Position numbers and translations under genes: made by a program. Below are positions 21,967 to 31,081 of a stretch of DNA of 64,000 nt, piece after piece (the stretch's first letter is position 1; each line of letters opens with the position of its first letter). Under the pieces are notes generated by a model. It was given only the letters and a program-made list of their open reading frames with translations. It was not told the origin of the DNA and did no database searches. The stretch comes from Prauserella muralis (lineage in GTDB: Bacteria; Actinomycetota; Actinomycetes; Mycobacteriales; Pseudonocardiaceae). The stretch covers positions 248,001 through 312,000 of the forward strand of contig NZ_MASW01000006.1 of assembly GCF_003202285.1 (NCBI RefSeq), written 5' to 3'.

Positions 21967-24804
21967 TTACCGTCCCTTGCCCTTGCCGAGTGCCTTCTGT
22001 ACGTCTCCGCCGAACCCGTCGGCTATCTCCCGGCGGAGCGCCCTTGTCAGCTCCGCGCGGTTGCCGACGTAGTTCGGGATGCTCACGTTGACGACGACCG
22101 ACGGGCCGCCGCTCAACAGTGCCCGGGGTGCCTGTCGCACGGCGCCGCCGCCCGCGAGACCGGCCACGACGCCGCCGGGTCCGAGGGCCACCAGCCGCGC
22201 ACCCCGGTTTCCGGCCTCCAGGGCGGCCCGGTTGCGCATCGTGTCGGCGGCGTTCGTGATGAACTCGCCGTCCGAAATGGCAACTAGGTTGGCGTCCTCG
22301 CGAGGGCCGCCGACGCCGCGGAACATGCCCGGCCGCGGGCGAGGCAAGCCACCGGAGGCGAACCCGGGGACGATGCCGCCGTCCCGGCGGTTCCAGCCGT
22401 AGATCTCGAGCGGCTGTACGCCGCCCTTCGTCGGGCTGACGATGGTCTCCATGATCTTCGTATAGGTCGTGGTGACCTGCTCCGGAATAGCGTCCAATTC
22501 GGACTTGTAACCGCGCGCGTGCCCTCTCGCTGCCGCCATGCCGTGCTGCTTGATGAACGTCAGCACGTCCTCGGGGATGCCGAAGTAGCGATTAGCCAGC
22601 GTGCGCGCCTGGTCGGCGTTGAGACCCATCTGGCGCATTTCGCGGATGAACTGCTGACGACGGTTGTTCGTCGCCGCTACGGCCCGGGCCGTAGCCTGCT
22701 CCTGCGAGAGCCCCTGCTGACGGGCGGTGTCGTAAGCGGTTATCGCCAGAGCTCGATAGTCCTCGCCCTGCTGGATAAGCTGCTCCGAAAGATTCCGCCC
22801 GGCCTCCGTCGTGAGGTTGATAGAGCCGTTCGCGTTCAGCAGCTCCGCGCGCCAGCTCGCCGAGGAGCCCTTGACCCCCTCGAGCGACGTCCGGATCTCG
22901 TCGAGGCCGCCCTCGAACGCCGACGTCGCCTCCTCCATCGTGAGGGCGACGCCGAACAGGCGGCGCCATGCCGAGTTGAGCGCGTCCACGCGGTCCTCGA
23001 CCGCGGCCGTCTCGTCGCCGAGGGTCGCGAGCGACTCCTCCAGCTCCTTGATACCGGGCGTCGCCTGCATCCCGGACGTGCCGAGCTGCTTCATACGATC
23101 CTTGGCCGCGTCGACGGCCGCCTGATACTTCGGCAGCGCCGCCACAACCTCGTCAATCGAGCGGCCGGTCTGCTCCGCGATCTGCTGGACCACCCGGTGC
23201 GCGGCACCGATGCCCTCGTCGTCGACCATCTCGGCGAGCGCCTGGTCCAGGCCGCCGATCTGCTCTTTGGCCTCCGAGAGCGGGCCCTTCAGCCCCACTA
23301 GCCCCCCGGCGAACTCGGCAACCTCGGCGACGCCACGGGTCAGGCCGCCGTCGGTGACGGCTGTAACGGCGTAGTCGAGGTCCTGGAGGTTCGACCCGAA
23401 GACACGGGCGGCCTCGCCGCCGATCCGGCCTGTGCTGGCCCACTTCAGCATTGAGTCGCCGAGCTTCTCGACGTCGGGGTTAATGGCCTGCGCCTGTAGC
23501 GCGAGCTGTCCGAGCACCAGCGCGGCGCCGAGTGCGGCGGACTTGAAAGCCGCAGCGCGGGAGCCGGACCTGTCCATCGCGCCGCCGATACCACTCATGC
23601 CGGAGGCGACCTTGGCCGCGACACCCTGTACGGCGTTCACGGCCTTAATCGCCCCGGCCAGCGACAGCCACCACCCGATCGCAGGGCCGAGAACGTCCAC
23701 CATCGGCTCGATAGCCGACAGAAGCCCGGACAGGACGTTGAGCGCGGCGCCCGCGGTGGTGGACAGGACGGGCAGCGCGGAGCCGGTCAGACCTTCGAGT
23801 ACGCCGATAATCCGGGTCACTACGTCGGCGACCTCGTCGCCGTGCTCGGCCCACAACTCCGACAGGTGCCCGAGGAGGTCGCCCGTCTCAGTTAGCGTGC
23901 CGTCGACGAGCGAGCCGAGATGCTCGAGTCCTTCGCCGACGGCGTCGGTGTGACTCGCGGCCTCGTCCATGAGGCTACCGAGCCCGGAGCCAACGTCACC
24001 GAGCAGCGCGCCGAAGCCGTCCACAATGGGCCCGGCCTCCGAAACGGCGCGCGACAAGCCCGGCATGGCGTTATACGCGAGGTCGATCACGCCATCCGTG
24101 AGCGGCTCGACGTAGGTCGCCGAGTCGGCGAAGATGCCCCGCAGCTCGGGCCGGAGGCCCTGGTATGCGCCGCGCATCTGGTCGGCGGCGCCCACGAACG
24201 CGTCCGCCATCGGAGCGGCGTCCTGCGTGATGCCTGTACGTACCTCGAACGCCAGGTCCGCGAAGGACTGCCGCACTTCGGCGTTGTTGCGGAGCGCGAC
24301 GGCGCCTAACGTCGTGAACGCCCCGACAGCGCCGACGGCCGCCACGCCGAGGGCCGCTGCGGCGGCGGCTGGTCCTCCGACCGCGATCGCGGCGGCCAGG
24401 GCCTTGAACTGAAACTGAGTGCGTTTCGCGATCTTCTCGACGTCCCGCAGGGATTCGCCGGTCCGCTGCTGCTCGTCGTTCGCGCGCTTCTGCGCGGCCA
24501 CCCACTGCTCCGTCGCGGCACGGGTGCGCTCCTGCGCTGCGGCGTACTTTCGGGTGGCCATTGCCAGCGTCTCGCGGGCGCGAGCGAGCTGGAGGTCCGT
24601 CGTCTTCCCGGACTTCTTCAGCTCGAGCAACTGTGCCTCGGCCACGCGGACCCGACCGGCGGCGTTCTCCTCGTTGTCCATGGCCGTGCTCAGCACGCGC
24701 GAGGCCTTCTCGAGGTCCTTTGTGGCGGCCCCGGCGGCGCGCATCGTCGCCATGTACTGCCCGGCCTCGGCCTTCAGCCGAACGGATACCGTGCGCTCTG
24801 CCAT
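21967..24804 (-). CDS. Tape measure protein
   Basis: A 945-residue protein with the usual tape-measure make-up: a helical N-terminus (RVRVAEAQLLELKKS...), a long Ala/Gly-rich hydrophobic stretch about residues 135-175 (ALAAAIAVGGPAAAAAALGVAAVGAVGAF is the region), more hydrophobic segments about residues 355-430, and a C-terminus with repeated Gly and helical pieces. It sets tail length and is injected during infection. Its size predicts a tail of roughly 130-140 nm by the usual 0.15 nm per residue rule, which is an inference. It follows the frameshifted chaperone genes. Confidence 0.9.
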   Translation of the reverse strand: MAERTVSVRLKAEAGQYMATMRAAGAATKDLEKASRVLSTAMDNEENAAGRVRVAEAQLLELKKSGKTTDLQLARARETLAMATRKYAAAQERTRAATEQWVAAQKRANDEQQRTGESLRDVEKIAKRTQFQFKALAAAIAVGGPAAAAAALGVAAVGAVGAFTTLGAVALRNNAEVRQSFADLAFEVRTGITQDAAPMADAFVGAADQMRGAYQGLRPELRGIFADSATYVEPLTDGVIDLAYNAMPGLSRAVSEAGPIVDGFGALLGDVGSGLGSLMDEAASHTDAVGEGLEHLGSLVDGTLTETGDLLGHLSELWAEHGDEVADVVTRIIGVLEGLTGSALPVLSTTAGAALNVLSGLLSAIEPMVDVLGPAIGWWLSLAGAIKAVNAVQGVAAKVASGMSGIGGAMDRSGSRAAAFKSAALGAALVLGQLALQAQAINPDVEKLGDSMLKWASTGRIGGEAARVFGSNLQDLDYAVTAVTDGGLTRGVAEVAEFAGGLVGLKGPLSEAKEQIGGLDQALAEMVDDEGIGAAHRVVQQIAEQTGRSIDEVVAALPKYQAAVDAAKDRMKQLGTSGMQATPGIKELEESLATLGDETAAVEDRVDALNSAWRRLFGVALTMEEATSAFEGGLDEIRTSLEGVKGSSASWRAELLNANGSINLTTEAGRNLSEQLIQQGEDYRALAITAYDTARQQGLSQEQATARAVAATNNRRQQFIREMRQMGLNADQARTLANRYFGIPEDVLTFIKQHGMAAARGHARGYKSELDAIPEQVTTTYTKIMETIVSPTKGGVQPLEIYGWNRRDGGIVPGFASGGLPRPRPGMFRGVGGPREDANLVAISDGEFITNAADTMRNRAALEAGNRGARLVALGPGGVVAGLAGGGAVRQAPRALLSGGPSVVVNVSIPNYVGNRAELTRALRREIADGFGGDVQKALGKGKGR

Positions 24805-24813
24805 GCCCTGCCC

Positions 24814-25217
24814 TCAGTCCTTCTCTTTCACCGGCCACGAAACGAGGGCCTCGGGGCGGCGTTGCTCGGTGTAGTCCGCCTGTTTCTGGAGCACAACGTC
24901 ACAGCGGTAACACCGCGACGGAGCGTCGGCTTGCCACGACTTCTCGGGGTCCGTCGTGTCCGGCAGGAACCCTGAGCAGTGCGGGCAAAGCTGGTCCTCG
25001 TAGTCCAGGAATGCGATTACCTTCGCCTGCTCGTCGTCGTCCCATTCGACCTCGCGCGTCGTCACCGATTGGACCAACCGGTCGCCCTCGTAGACGTACG
25101 TCGTTACTTCCCGCGGCTCCCAGCCCGAGAACCGCTTGTGCGAGATGCCGAGCCGGATAGCCGCCTCGACGTCGCGTCGGAAGCCTTCGTGACGAGCGAG
25201 GCGGCCTGCGAGAAAGG
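24814..25217 (-). CDS. Frameshift extension of the tail assembly chaperone (T part)
   Basis: This frame is open from the slippery site and lacks a good start of its own. After a -1 slip it reads LAGRLARHEGFRRDVEAAIR, continues LGISHKRFSGWEPREVTTYVY, and ends with a CPHC...CYRC zinc-ribbon-like region. It fuses to the upstream frame to make a longer G-T form needed for tail tube polymerisation around the tape measure. A weak TTG at 25077 is probably not used. Confidence 0.85.
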
Positions 25218-25706
25218 GACGTCGGACGCCTGCCTGTTCAGGTCGAGCATGGCCAGCGCCAGGCGCTCGAACTGACCGGAGGTCAGCCGGTCGACGATCT
25301 TCGCCAGGCGCGCCGCGTCCAGCTCCGGGCTCACCAGCGACGGGGCGAGGGCCTCGTCAAAGATCGTGTCGGTATTGAACCCGTACAGCCTGTCGGCGTC
25401 GTTGTCCTTGCGCGGCGGGTGCTTCGCTTCCAGCTCGCGCCACTCGGTGCGGGGCAACGCCCGTAGCGTCATCGTCAGGACCGACGATTGCATCTCGGTT
25501 TCAAGCTCCCGGATCTGGCGCGCCAGCTCCTCCGCCTTGCCCGTGCCAGTGCCAGCCAGGGAAGACCGACCGGTCGACACCTCGGCCTTGAGCTGTCGCT
25601 CCAGGTCCTCCCACTTCGCTTGTAGGTCACCCCGCAGGCACAGGTCGACGGAGGCGGTCGGCATCTCCGCGTTTTCGATCAGGGCGTCAATCGCCGCGAG
25701 GTCCAC
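25104..25706 (-). CDS. Tail assembly chaperone (G part)
   Basis: A 200-residue protein starting at GTG 25706 behind CGGGAG; an upstream in-frame ATG at 25754 has no comparable signal. It begins VDLAAIDALIENAEMPTASVD, then a coiled segment KAEELARQIRELETEMQ, and ends in a low-complexity Ser/Arg-rich tail. That tail is out of the conserved frame, as expected when -1 frameshifting yields the functional longer form. It lies between the tail tube and tape measure genes, the standard site for these chaperones. Confidence 0.85.
   Translation of the reverse strand: MDLAAIDALIENAEMPTASVDLCLRGDLQAKWEDLERQLKAEVSTGRSSLAGTGTGKAEELARQIRELETEMQSSVLTMTLRALPRTEWRELEAKHPPRKDNDADRLYGFNTDTIFDEALAPSLVSPELDAARLAKIVDRLTSGQFERLALAMLDLNRQASDVPFSQAASLVTKASDATSRRLSGSASRTSGSRAGSRGK
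25212..25218 (-). other. -1 programmed frameshift heptamer
   Basis: On the minus strand the zero-frame codons read GTC CCT TTC, giving the heptamer C CCT TTC of canonical X XXY YYZ form. A -1 slip joins the G frame to the open T frame, which then reads LAGRLARHEGF. No stop interrupts the T frame until 24814. Confidence 0.9.
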
Positions 25707-25796
25707 TGTGTACTCCCGATCCCCCGATCCTGGAGAGGAGAAAGGCCGCCGCACCCCGGATCGGGTTAGGGCACGGCGGCCGGTCAGCCGCGGCTA

Positions 25797-26285
25797 TCAG
25801 ACGCCAGAGGCGACGACGCCGTCCAGGCTCGGCTGTTTGCCGACGAACCACTGCGACTGAAACAGGGTTGCGCCGTTGGCCTCCGGCTGCTGCGGGCGCC
25901 GCTCGCCGCACTTGCCGGGGAACACCTGGACCTTGTCCGAGGCCGCCCACGCCTGGTCGTGCGCGACGCCGTAACGCATGACGAGGAACCCGGCGGTGCC
26001 GCGCTTGAGCGTGGTCCAACCGACGTCCTCGGTCTCCTCGTCCTGCCGGACGATCGTCAGGGTGATTCCGTACGTGGAGCGGCCGGGCGCCTGCGAGTTG
26101 CTCGTCTCACAGAGCTTCTGCACGCTGACGGTCTCCTCGTCCACGGAGATGTTCAGACCGTCCGCGGTGACCAAGCACTCCAGGTCGATACCGGCGGTCA
26201 GCTCGGTAGTGGTCGGCGCCGCCGGGTCCGCGATCGCGGGGACGTAGGTCAGGCGGATATTGCCATCGTTGAGCATGTCGGCCAT
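25797..26285 (-). CDS. Major tail protein (tail tube)
   Basis: A 162-residue protein starting MADMLNDGNIRLTYVPAIAD. The beta-rich composition, the strand LTAGIDLECLVTADGLNISVDEETVSVQKLCETSN and the following GRSTYGITLTIVRQDEE match tail tube proteins of siphoviruses. It lies directly upstream, in transcription order, of the tail assembly chaperone pair. It should polymerise into the tail tube. Confidence 0.8.
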   Translation of the reverse strand: MADMLNDGNIRLTYVPAIADPAAPTTTELTAGIDLECLVTADGLNISVDEETVSVQKLCETSNSQAPGRSTYGITLTIVRQDEETEDVGWTTLKRGTAGFLVMRYGVAHDQAWAASDKVQVFPGKCGERRPQQPEANGATLFQSQWFVGKQPSLDGVVASGV

Positions 26286-26288
26286 GCG

Positions 26289-26492
26289 TCACTCCTCGTT
26301 GTTCTCGGCCGACGCGGCGTCGGCAGTGTCGCGGCGCGATCTCCGGCGCCGCACGGCGGTTTTTGCGCGCGTCGGCACCGGCCCTTCCGCCAGCACCCAC
26401 CCGGGGAAGACCCCGAGGCGGAATGCGTGGGCGGGCAGGGCCGCGACGTGCCCCGTTGCCTCGCAGCGGGCGCGGACATGGGTGTCAGACAC
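26289..26492 (-). CDS. 67-residue hypothetical tail-region protein
   Basis: Starts at GTG 26492 after GGAGGACGT and ends just before the tail tube gene, so it is well placed to be translated. The protein has a basic C-terminal stretch (TKAVRRRRSRRDTADAASAENNEE is the region) and no clear fold. Position between the tail terminator and tail tube genes hints at a structural accessory. It has no cysteine pairs. Confidence 0.45.
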   Translation of the reverse strand: MSDTHVRARCEATGHVAALPAHAFRLGVFPGWVLAEGPVPTRAKTAVRRRRSRRDTADAASAENNEE

Positions 26493-26512
26493 ACGTCCTC
26501 CGATGTGGACGG

Positions 26513-26926
26513 TTAGGCGGGACGCGACTCGAGTAGGTAGGAGTCGCGCGCGGTCGACAGGTGGAGCCCCGTGTCCGGGTCGGTGTACGTCGAGTCCGTC
26601 ACGATCGGGAGCGTCACGTCGAGCTTGATTCGCTTACAGGTGCGTCCGGCCACCACGGGGCGGGCGTCGATGAGGCGCGCGGCCACGGCGTCCGCGACGA
26701 TCCCGGCGGCGTCGTCCCCTAGGCCTACACAGGTGAGCTGAAACTGAAGCCGGAACTCGTCGGAGTCGTTCGTGACCTTCACGGCGCGTCGGTTTCGGGC
26801 CGTCGTGTGGAACACCACGTACGGGAAGCTCGGGCGTTCGGGGACCTCACCGTCGGGATACAGCGTCATGGGCGGCGGCAGGTCTGCCAGCAGCGCCAGT
26901 ACTGCGGCCTTGTGCTCGCGGATCAC
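26513..26926 (-). CDS. Tail terminator / completion protein
   Basis: A 137-residue protein with the pattern IREHKAAVLALLADLPPP, then FPYVVFHTTARNRR and EFRLQFQLTCVGLGDDAAGIVADAVAARLID, typical of tail terminator proteins (phage lambda gpU/DUF3168-like). It caps the tail tube and prepares it for joining the head. It overlaps the adjacent head-tail joining gene by four bases. Confidence 0.7.
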   Translation of the reverse strand: MIREHKAAVLALLADLPPPMTLYPDGEVPERPSFPYVVFHTTARNRRAVKVTNDSDEFRLQFQLTCVGLGDDAAGIVADAVAARLIDARPVVAGRTCKRIKLDVTLPIVTDSTYTDPDTGLHLSTARDSYLLESRPA

Positions 26927-27294
26927 AGGACATCACCCGCGGCGTCGGCGAGCGCCTGCTCGAAGCGCGGGGCCTCGTTATGCAGTGGCGCCGTCAAGTT
27001 CAGGACTGGCGCGGTGTCGCGCCGTCCGAAGTAGAGCAGGTTACCGAGCGCACCCTGTACGCGCCCCTTGTCCGGCCCGATCTCGGCTTCCAGGTCGCCG
27101 ACCATGTCGTAGGAGATGGAGCGATGGAAATGCTTGTAGGTTCCGCTGCTCCGTGCGTTGTCGCGAAGTTCCTCCTTGACGTTCAACGCTCCCCGCGCCA
27201 CTACCCGGCGCAACTCCGGGCCCTTCTCGTCCGGGACGTCCTCGAGGTCGGCGGCTAGCTTCGCTACGCCCTGCGTGGTCACCTCGACGCGCAT
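26923..27294 (-). CDS. HK97 gp10-like head-tail joining protein
   Basis: A 123-residue protein starting ATG 27294, overlapping the previous stop (TAATG). It has the sequence LAADLEDVPDEKGPELRRVVARGALNVKEELRDNARSSG followed by YDMVGDLEAEIGPDKGRVQGALGNLLYFG, a pattern of the HK97 gp10-like family. It joins head completion and tail structures. Confidence 0.75.
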   Translation of the reverse strand: MRVEVTTQGVAKLAADLEDVPDEKGPELRRVVARGALNVKEELRDNARSSGTYKHFHRSISYDMVGDLEAEIGPDKGRVQGALGNLLYFGRRDTAPVLNLTAPLHNEAPRFEQALADAAGDVL

Positions 27295-27692
27295 TAGTCG
27301 ATCACCTCGTCTACGGCCAGGCGGAGCGCGGTCTGTAACGACTTGCGGTCGCCGGAGCGGATGCGGAGTACCCGGCCGACGTTCACCGGGTCGACTGACG
27401 TCAAGATCTCCGCGCGCTGGTCCGTGCCTACGTCGGCGGTGCCGGTCACGGGGAGATGCAGCTCGAGCGGGGACACGGTCCACTGACGGTCGCCGCCGGT
27501 CGGCGTGGACTCATACGCGCGAAGGGATTGGATCTTGCACGGACCTTCGTACGTGATTACCACGTTCGGCGTGTTGACCGCGGTAACCGGGTCCACTGTG
27601 TACCCGTCTACCTTCGTGATCCGGCAGGAGTCGAGCATGAGCGCCTCGGCGGCCCGGCGGCCCCTCTCGACCAGGCGGAGAACGCGGCTCAC
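27294..27692 (-). CDS. Head completion protein (DUF6093-like)
   Basis: A 132-residue protein. GTG 27692 is used because it overlaps the connector gene's stop as GTGA; the long upstream open frame is just the connector gene in another frame. It contains ALMLDSCRITKVDGYTVDPVTAV near its start, a pattern I link to DUF6093/head-closure proteins of actinophages, then beta-rich sequence TVSPLELHLPVTGTADVG. It is likely a stopper or ring protein between the connector and the tail. Confidence 0.65.
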   Translation of the reverse strand: MSRVLRLVERGRRAAEALMLDSCRITKVDGYTVDPVTAVNTPNVVITYEGPCKIQSLRAYESTPTGGDRQWTVSPLELHLPVTGTADVGTDQRAEILTSVDPVNVGRVLRIRSGDRKSLQTALRLAVDEVID

Positions 27693-28282
27693 GAGCGGCT
27701 CACCACCATGACGGCGCCCCCGCCGAAACGGGCGCGCAGACGCCGCCGGGTCGCGTCGGGTAGCTCCATCGGGGTCGCGGTGGCGGCGCCACCCTGCGCG
27801 TACTGGACCGACACGTCGTAGTCGTCGACGTGCTCCCGTTCGCTCGTGACGCCGGAACGCGCGGCGTACCCTGCGTCGGCGTGCTCGAGGCCAGCCCCCA
27901 CGAGGTTGCACACCAGGTCGACGACGTCCGCCGGGACCTCGTCGAGTCCGAATGTCAAGGTCACGTGGACGTCGCCGGGCAGCTCGCCCGCCCGCCGCCA
28001 GCGCGGGCGCCAGATCGCCCCACCGGAAAGCTTCCAGTCGTCGACCGGCTCCCCATCGATCGCCACCGAGGTCACCGACCGCACCGGGCCGGGGAGCGCC
28101 AATCGGCGCCCCTCCGGCGTCGGCAGCGACACGGTGGCGGTGGCCTTCGAGATGGGCACCCCTGCGGCGCTCCGGACCTCGGCAGACGCGGCGGCGAGCA
28201 GTGCGGCGACACGAGCCGTGTTAGTCGTGTCGACGCCGCGGGCCTGGAGGTCGGCGTCCGTTGCCAGCGGAGCTAGGGCCAT
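27689..28282 (-). CDS. Head-tail connector protein
   Basis: A 197-residue protein starting MALAPLATDADLQARGVD. It shows the connector pattern: N-terminal helix VAALLAAASAEVRSAAG, PVRSVTSVAIDGEPVDDWKLSGGAIWRP, then VHVTLTFGLDEVPADVVDLVCNLVGAGLEHA. This is typical of HK97 gp6-like connectors that form a ring under the portal. It lies right after the capsid genes. Confidence 0.7.
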   Translation of the reverse strand: MALAPLATDADLQARGVDTTNTARVAALLAAASAEVRSAAGVPISKATATVSLPTPEGRRLALPGPVRSVTSVAIDGEPVDDWKLSGGAIWRPRWRRAGELPGDVHVTLTFGLDEVPADVVDLVCNLVGAGLEHADAGYAARSGVTSEREHVDDYDVSVQYAQGGAATATPMELPDATRRRLRARFGGGAVMVVSRS

Positions 28283-28297
28283 GGGTGCCTCCTAGGG

Positions 28298-28567
28298 TCA
28301 GCTCTCGGGCTCCGGCTCCGGCGCGGTGCGCGGCTTGCGCGTCCGGCGGGGCTTCGGCTTCGGCTCCTCGGCCTGCTCGGGTTCCGGCTCGGCCTCGGGT
28401 TCGGGCTCCGGCTCCGGTTCGGACTCGGGCGTTACGCCCGTCTCGGTCTTGTTCTCGTCCTCGTCGACGGCGACGAAGCGGTAGCCCCGGGAACCATCGC
28501 CGACCAGGCCGGTAGCGATGGTTTCCGGGACGTCGACCTCGAGGCCGTTAGGACCCACGACCCGCAT
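28298..28567 (-). CDS. Small protein with Glu/Pro repeat tail
   Basis: An 89-residue protein. ATG 28567 overlaps the stop of the capsid gene (TGATG). The first 45 residues look folded (VVGPNGLEVDVPETIATGLV); the rest is an EPEP-type repeat that turns basic and then acidic. The N-terminal part resembles small head-region proteins of siphoviruses. It may decorate the head or bind the connector; function not known. Confidence 0.55.
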   Translation of the reverse strand: MRVVGPNGLEVDVPETIATGLVGDGSRGYRFVAVDEDENKTETGVTPESEPEPEPEPEAEPEPEQAEEPKPKPRRTRKPRTAPEPEPES

Positions 28568-29403
28568 CAGGCGTTGGTCCAAACCGCGACGCCCTTCGGG
28601 CGAATGACCTTTCCGCCGTAGACGTGGAGACCGCGGAGCCGGTCGGCGAACTTGTCTTGAGCCCGCATACCCTCCGTCTCCGTGATCTGCGAGACGTAGG
28701 CGACCGACGGGCGGTACAGCGCGAGCGCCTGCGCCTTGTCGACCACGGGCAGGTTCTCCGTGGTGACAAGGTCGAAGCCGAGCAGACGGCCGAGCGTCGC
28801 CTCACGCAGACCCGCGGGCGAACCGCTGACGTCCACGCTGGTCAGCTTCGCGTCGGCGTCCAGCAGCATCGCCTCGAACTCCGCGTTGATGAGGGCAACG
28901 CGACCGCCCTGCGGGACCTTCGCCTTGTTCAGGACCTTTCGCAGGTCCCGAAGCACACGGAAGATGTCCGCCGGGTTCGTGACCGCGGCCGGAGTGGTCG
29001 CACCATCGCCGGTCGTGGTCGAACCGGCGCCCGTGACGGCAGTCGCGAGGATGAACTTGTCCGAGTCCTCCGCCAGACCCGCGGCGGCACTGCGGGTGTA
29101 CGCGTCCATCGAACCGGCAGCCTGCCGACGGTCGATGTCGTCCACGTAGAAGTCGAACGACTTTTCCTGGTCGATCAAGAGGTCCTGACCCGTGTCGGAC
29201 ACGGCGTCGGCGGCCGTGGTCCGGCCCGCGGCCTTGTAGTCCTTCACCGCCACGTCCACGGCGGACGTGATGTGTACCGTGTTGCCTCGGGTGGCGTCGC
29301 CCTCGTACTCGCGGTTCACCAGCGATGCGGCCACGGCCGTCTCGCGGAAGTCCTCGAGCATCTGTGCATTCCAGATCTCGGGGATAAAGTTGGTAACGGC
29401 CAT
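28567..29403 (-). CDS. Major capsid protein
   Basis: A 278-residue protein with the order seen in actinophage capsid proteins: NFIPEIWNAQMLEDFRETAVAASLVN at the N-terminus, DQEKSFDFYVDDIDRRQA near residue 80, VNPADIF-type region, and the tail YGGKVIRPKGVAVWTNA. The start of the protein resembles P22 coat/gp5-like families. It forms the icosahedral shell. It lies right after the scaffold gene. The scaffold's separate gene and the full-length N-terminus suggest no large maturation prohead peptide. Confidence 0.82.
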   Translation of the reverse strand: MAVTNFIPEIWNAQMLEDFRETAVAASLVNREYEGDATRGNTVHITSAVDVAVKDYKAAGRTTAADAVSDTGQDLLIDQEKSFDFYVDDIDRRQAAGSMDAYTRSAAAGLAEDSDKFILATAVTGAGSTTTGDGATTPAAVTNPADIFRVLRDLRKVLNKAKVPQGGRVALINAEFEAMLLDADAKLTSVDVSGSPAGLREATLGRLLGFDLVTTENLPVVDKAQALALYRPSVAYVSQITETEGMRAQDKFADRLRGLHVYGGKVIRPKGVAVWTNA

Positions 29404-29419
29404 CTGGCGCTACTCCTCG

Positions 29420-30106
29420 TTACTTGAGCTTGCCGAGAACGGCGTCCAGCCGTCCGGCCTTACGTGCGGCGTTGATCTCCTTCGCGGACATACCCTTGAG
29501 ATCCGCCCGGGTGAGCTGACCCTTCGGCGTGCCCTTGCCACGCGCGGAGTCGAAACTCGGGGTGCCGCCTTGCGCGGCCAGGTACGGCTTTTTCTTCAGA
29601 AGCTCGGTGATTGCGTCCGAGATCTCCTCGCCGTCCACCTCGCCGTCGTCGCCGACCTCGAAGTCGTCGACGTTCAGGTGGACGAGCGCGTCGGCCGGGT
29701 CGGCGAGGCGCTTCGCGGCGGCGGCGCGGATCTCACTCCGGAGAATGCGCTCGTTCGCCTTACGGGCCGCCTCGGTTGCGGCCTCCCGCCGTGCGGCCTC
29801 GAGGGCCTGCTCGTCGGGTGTCTTGTCATTGCCCTCGAGCTGCGCCTTCATTTCGGCGAGCTGCTGCTCCAGCTCTCGGGCCTTCGCTCGCGCGGCGCGC
29901 TCCTTCGCCTTCATCGCGTCGAGAGCCTTCTTTCCCTTGTCTCCGAGGGAATCTGGCCCGTCGCCACCTTCACCGCCTTCGGCGCCCTCCGTGCCCTCGG
30001 CGCCCTCGGCAGGCTTGCCGCCGTGGGCGGGGTCAGGGTTCGGGGAGCCCGCGCCGCCGTCGTTCTGGCCAGGCTCGGCGGTGGCGTTCGCGGTGGTGTC
30101 GTTCAT
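29420..30106 (-). CDS. Scaffolding protein
   Basis: A 228-residue acidic, helix-rich protein: a Gly/Glu/Ala-rich N-terminal third, a long coiled-coil AMKAKERAARAKARELEQQLAEMKAQLEG, and a C-terminal basic region ADLKGMSAKEINAARKAG. This is the usual scaffold design, where the C-terminus binds the coat protein. It lies between MuF-like and capsid genes. It helps build the empty procapsid and is lost later. Confidence 0.8.
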   Translation of the reverse strand: MNDTTANATAEPGQNDGGAGSPNPDPAHGGKPAEGAEGTEGAEGGEGGDGPDSLGDKGKKALDAMKAKERAARAKARELEQQLAEMKAQLEGNDKTPDEQALEAARREAATEAARKANERILRSEIRAAAAKRLADPADALVHLNVDDFEVGDDGEVDGEEISDAITELLKKKPYLAAQGGTPSFDSARGKGTPKGQLTRADLKGMSAKEINAARKAGRLDAVLGKLK

Positions 30107-30151
30107 TCGCTTCTCCGTTGCGGGTAGGCGGGCCCGCCGTTGCGGCGAGCT

Positions 30152-31081
30152 TCAGACGAGGTAGCCGTGAAGGCGGAGGAGGCGGACGGCCTCCTCGCGG
30201 GACGACGCGTCCCGGTAGATCTGCTCCGGCATGAGCCGGACGGCGCCCCCGAGGCGGGAGCGCGCGAAGCCACGTCGAGACGTGCCCTCGGTCGTTACGG
30301 TGCGACCGGCGGAGACCGCCATGCCGCGACGAGCGTTGACGACCTGCCCGGGGTCTGCCCCGTCGCGAATCGCCTTCGCTCCGTCCTTTGTGAACACTTT
30401 GTCCTGCTGCTCGGCCGACAAGCTCTCGAAATACGACCGGGGGTCGTGAATGAGGCCCTCAGACAGCGCGGACTCCTCGTTGCGAGTCGGCACGTGCACA
30501 CAGTCACAGTTGGGGTGACGCTGAAAGCCCGCGCTCCATCGGTAGAAGCGCCCGGCCAGGATCGCGCACCGGGAGCAGGCAGGCGGGTTGACGAACCGCG
30601 TGTAGCCCGCGCCAGGGGTTGCCGCCACGGCCACGCCGTCGGCCACCCGGCCCGCGTCCTCGACCTGCGTACGCAGGATCAGGTCGAGGGTGTAGCGACC
30701 TGTGGCCTTCGCCTGCGGGAGACGCTGGCCCCCGGCAAGCGCGCGGAACGTGGCGTAGACGGGCCGCTGAAGCAGCGACTCGAGGGGTCGACCGTCCGAT
30801 GCGGACAAGGTGAAGGCCTCCGGCCGGACCACGCCCAACGGGTCCCGTCCCGTGTCCTGCGCGTCGAGCGCCGAGACCACGTACTCGGTAGCCGTTCGCG
30901 CGGCGGCGAGCTGCGCGCCCCGGACTATCCGGAGCAGGCGAGCCAGCCGGGCCGCCCACGAGCCGATCAGGTCGTCATCGTCCAGCCCAGCCCATAGGGC
31001 CAGGCCCGCGGCGGCCGTAGCCTCCGCCAGCCTGGCGCGCTGCGCGTAATGGGCCCCGGCGACGTCACTCGCCGTCGCCAT
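30152..31081 (-). CDS. MuF-like head morphogenesis protein
   Basis: A 309-residue protein with a helical N-terminal half and the segment VNPPACSRCAILAGRFYRWSAGFQRHPNCDCVHVP. This CxxC...HPNCDC metal site is typical of VG15/MuF-type minor head proteins. It lies between the portal and scaffold genes and overlaps the portal gene by 17 bp. It is likely packaged or ejected with the DNA. No toxin domain is visible at its C-terminus. Confidence 0.8.
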   Translation of the reverse strand: MATASDVAGAHYAQRARLAEATAAAGLALWAGLDDDDLIGSWAARLARLLRIVRGAQLAAARTATEYVVSALDAQDTGRDPLGVVRPEAFTLSASDGRPLESLLQRPVYATFRALAGGQRLPQAKATGRYTLDLILRTQVEDAGRVADGVAVAATPGAGYTRFVNPPACSRCAILAGRFYRWSAGFQRHPNCDCVHVPTRNEESALSEGLIHDPRSYFESLSAEQQDKVFTKDGAKAIRDGADPGQVVNARRGMAVSAGRTVTTEGTSRRGFARSRLGGAVRLMPEQIYRDASSREEAVRLLRLHGYLV

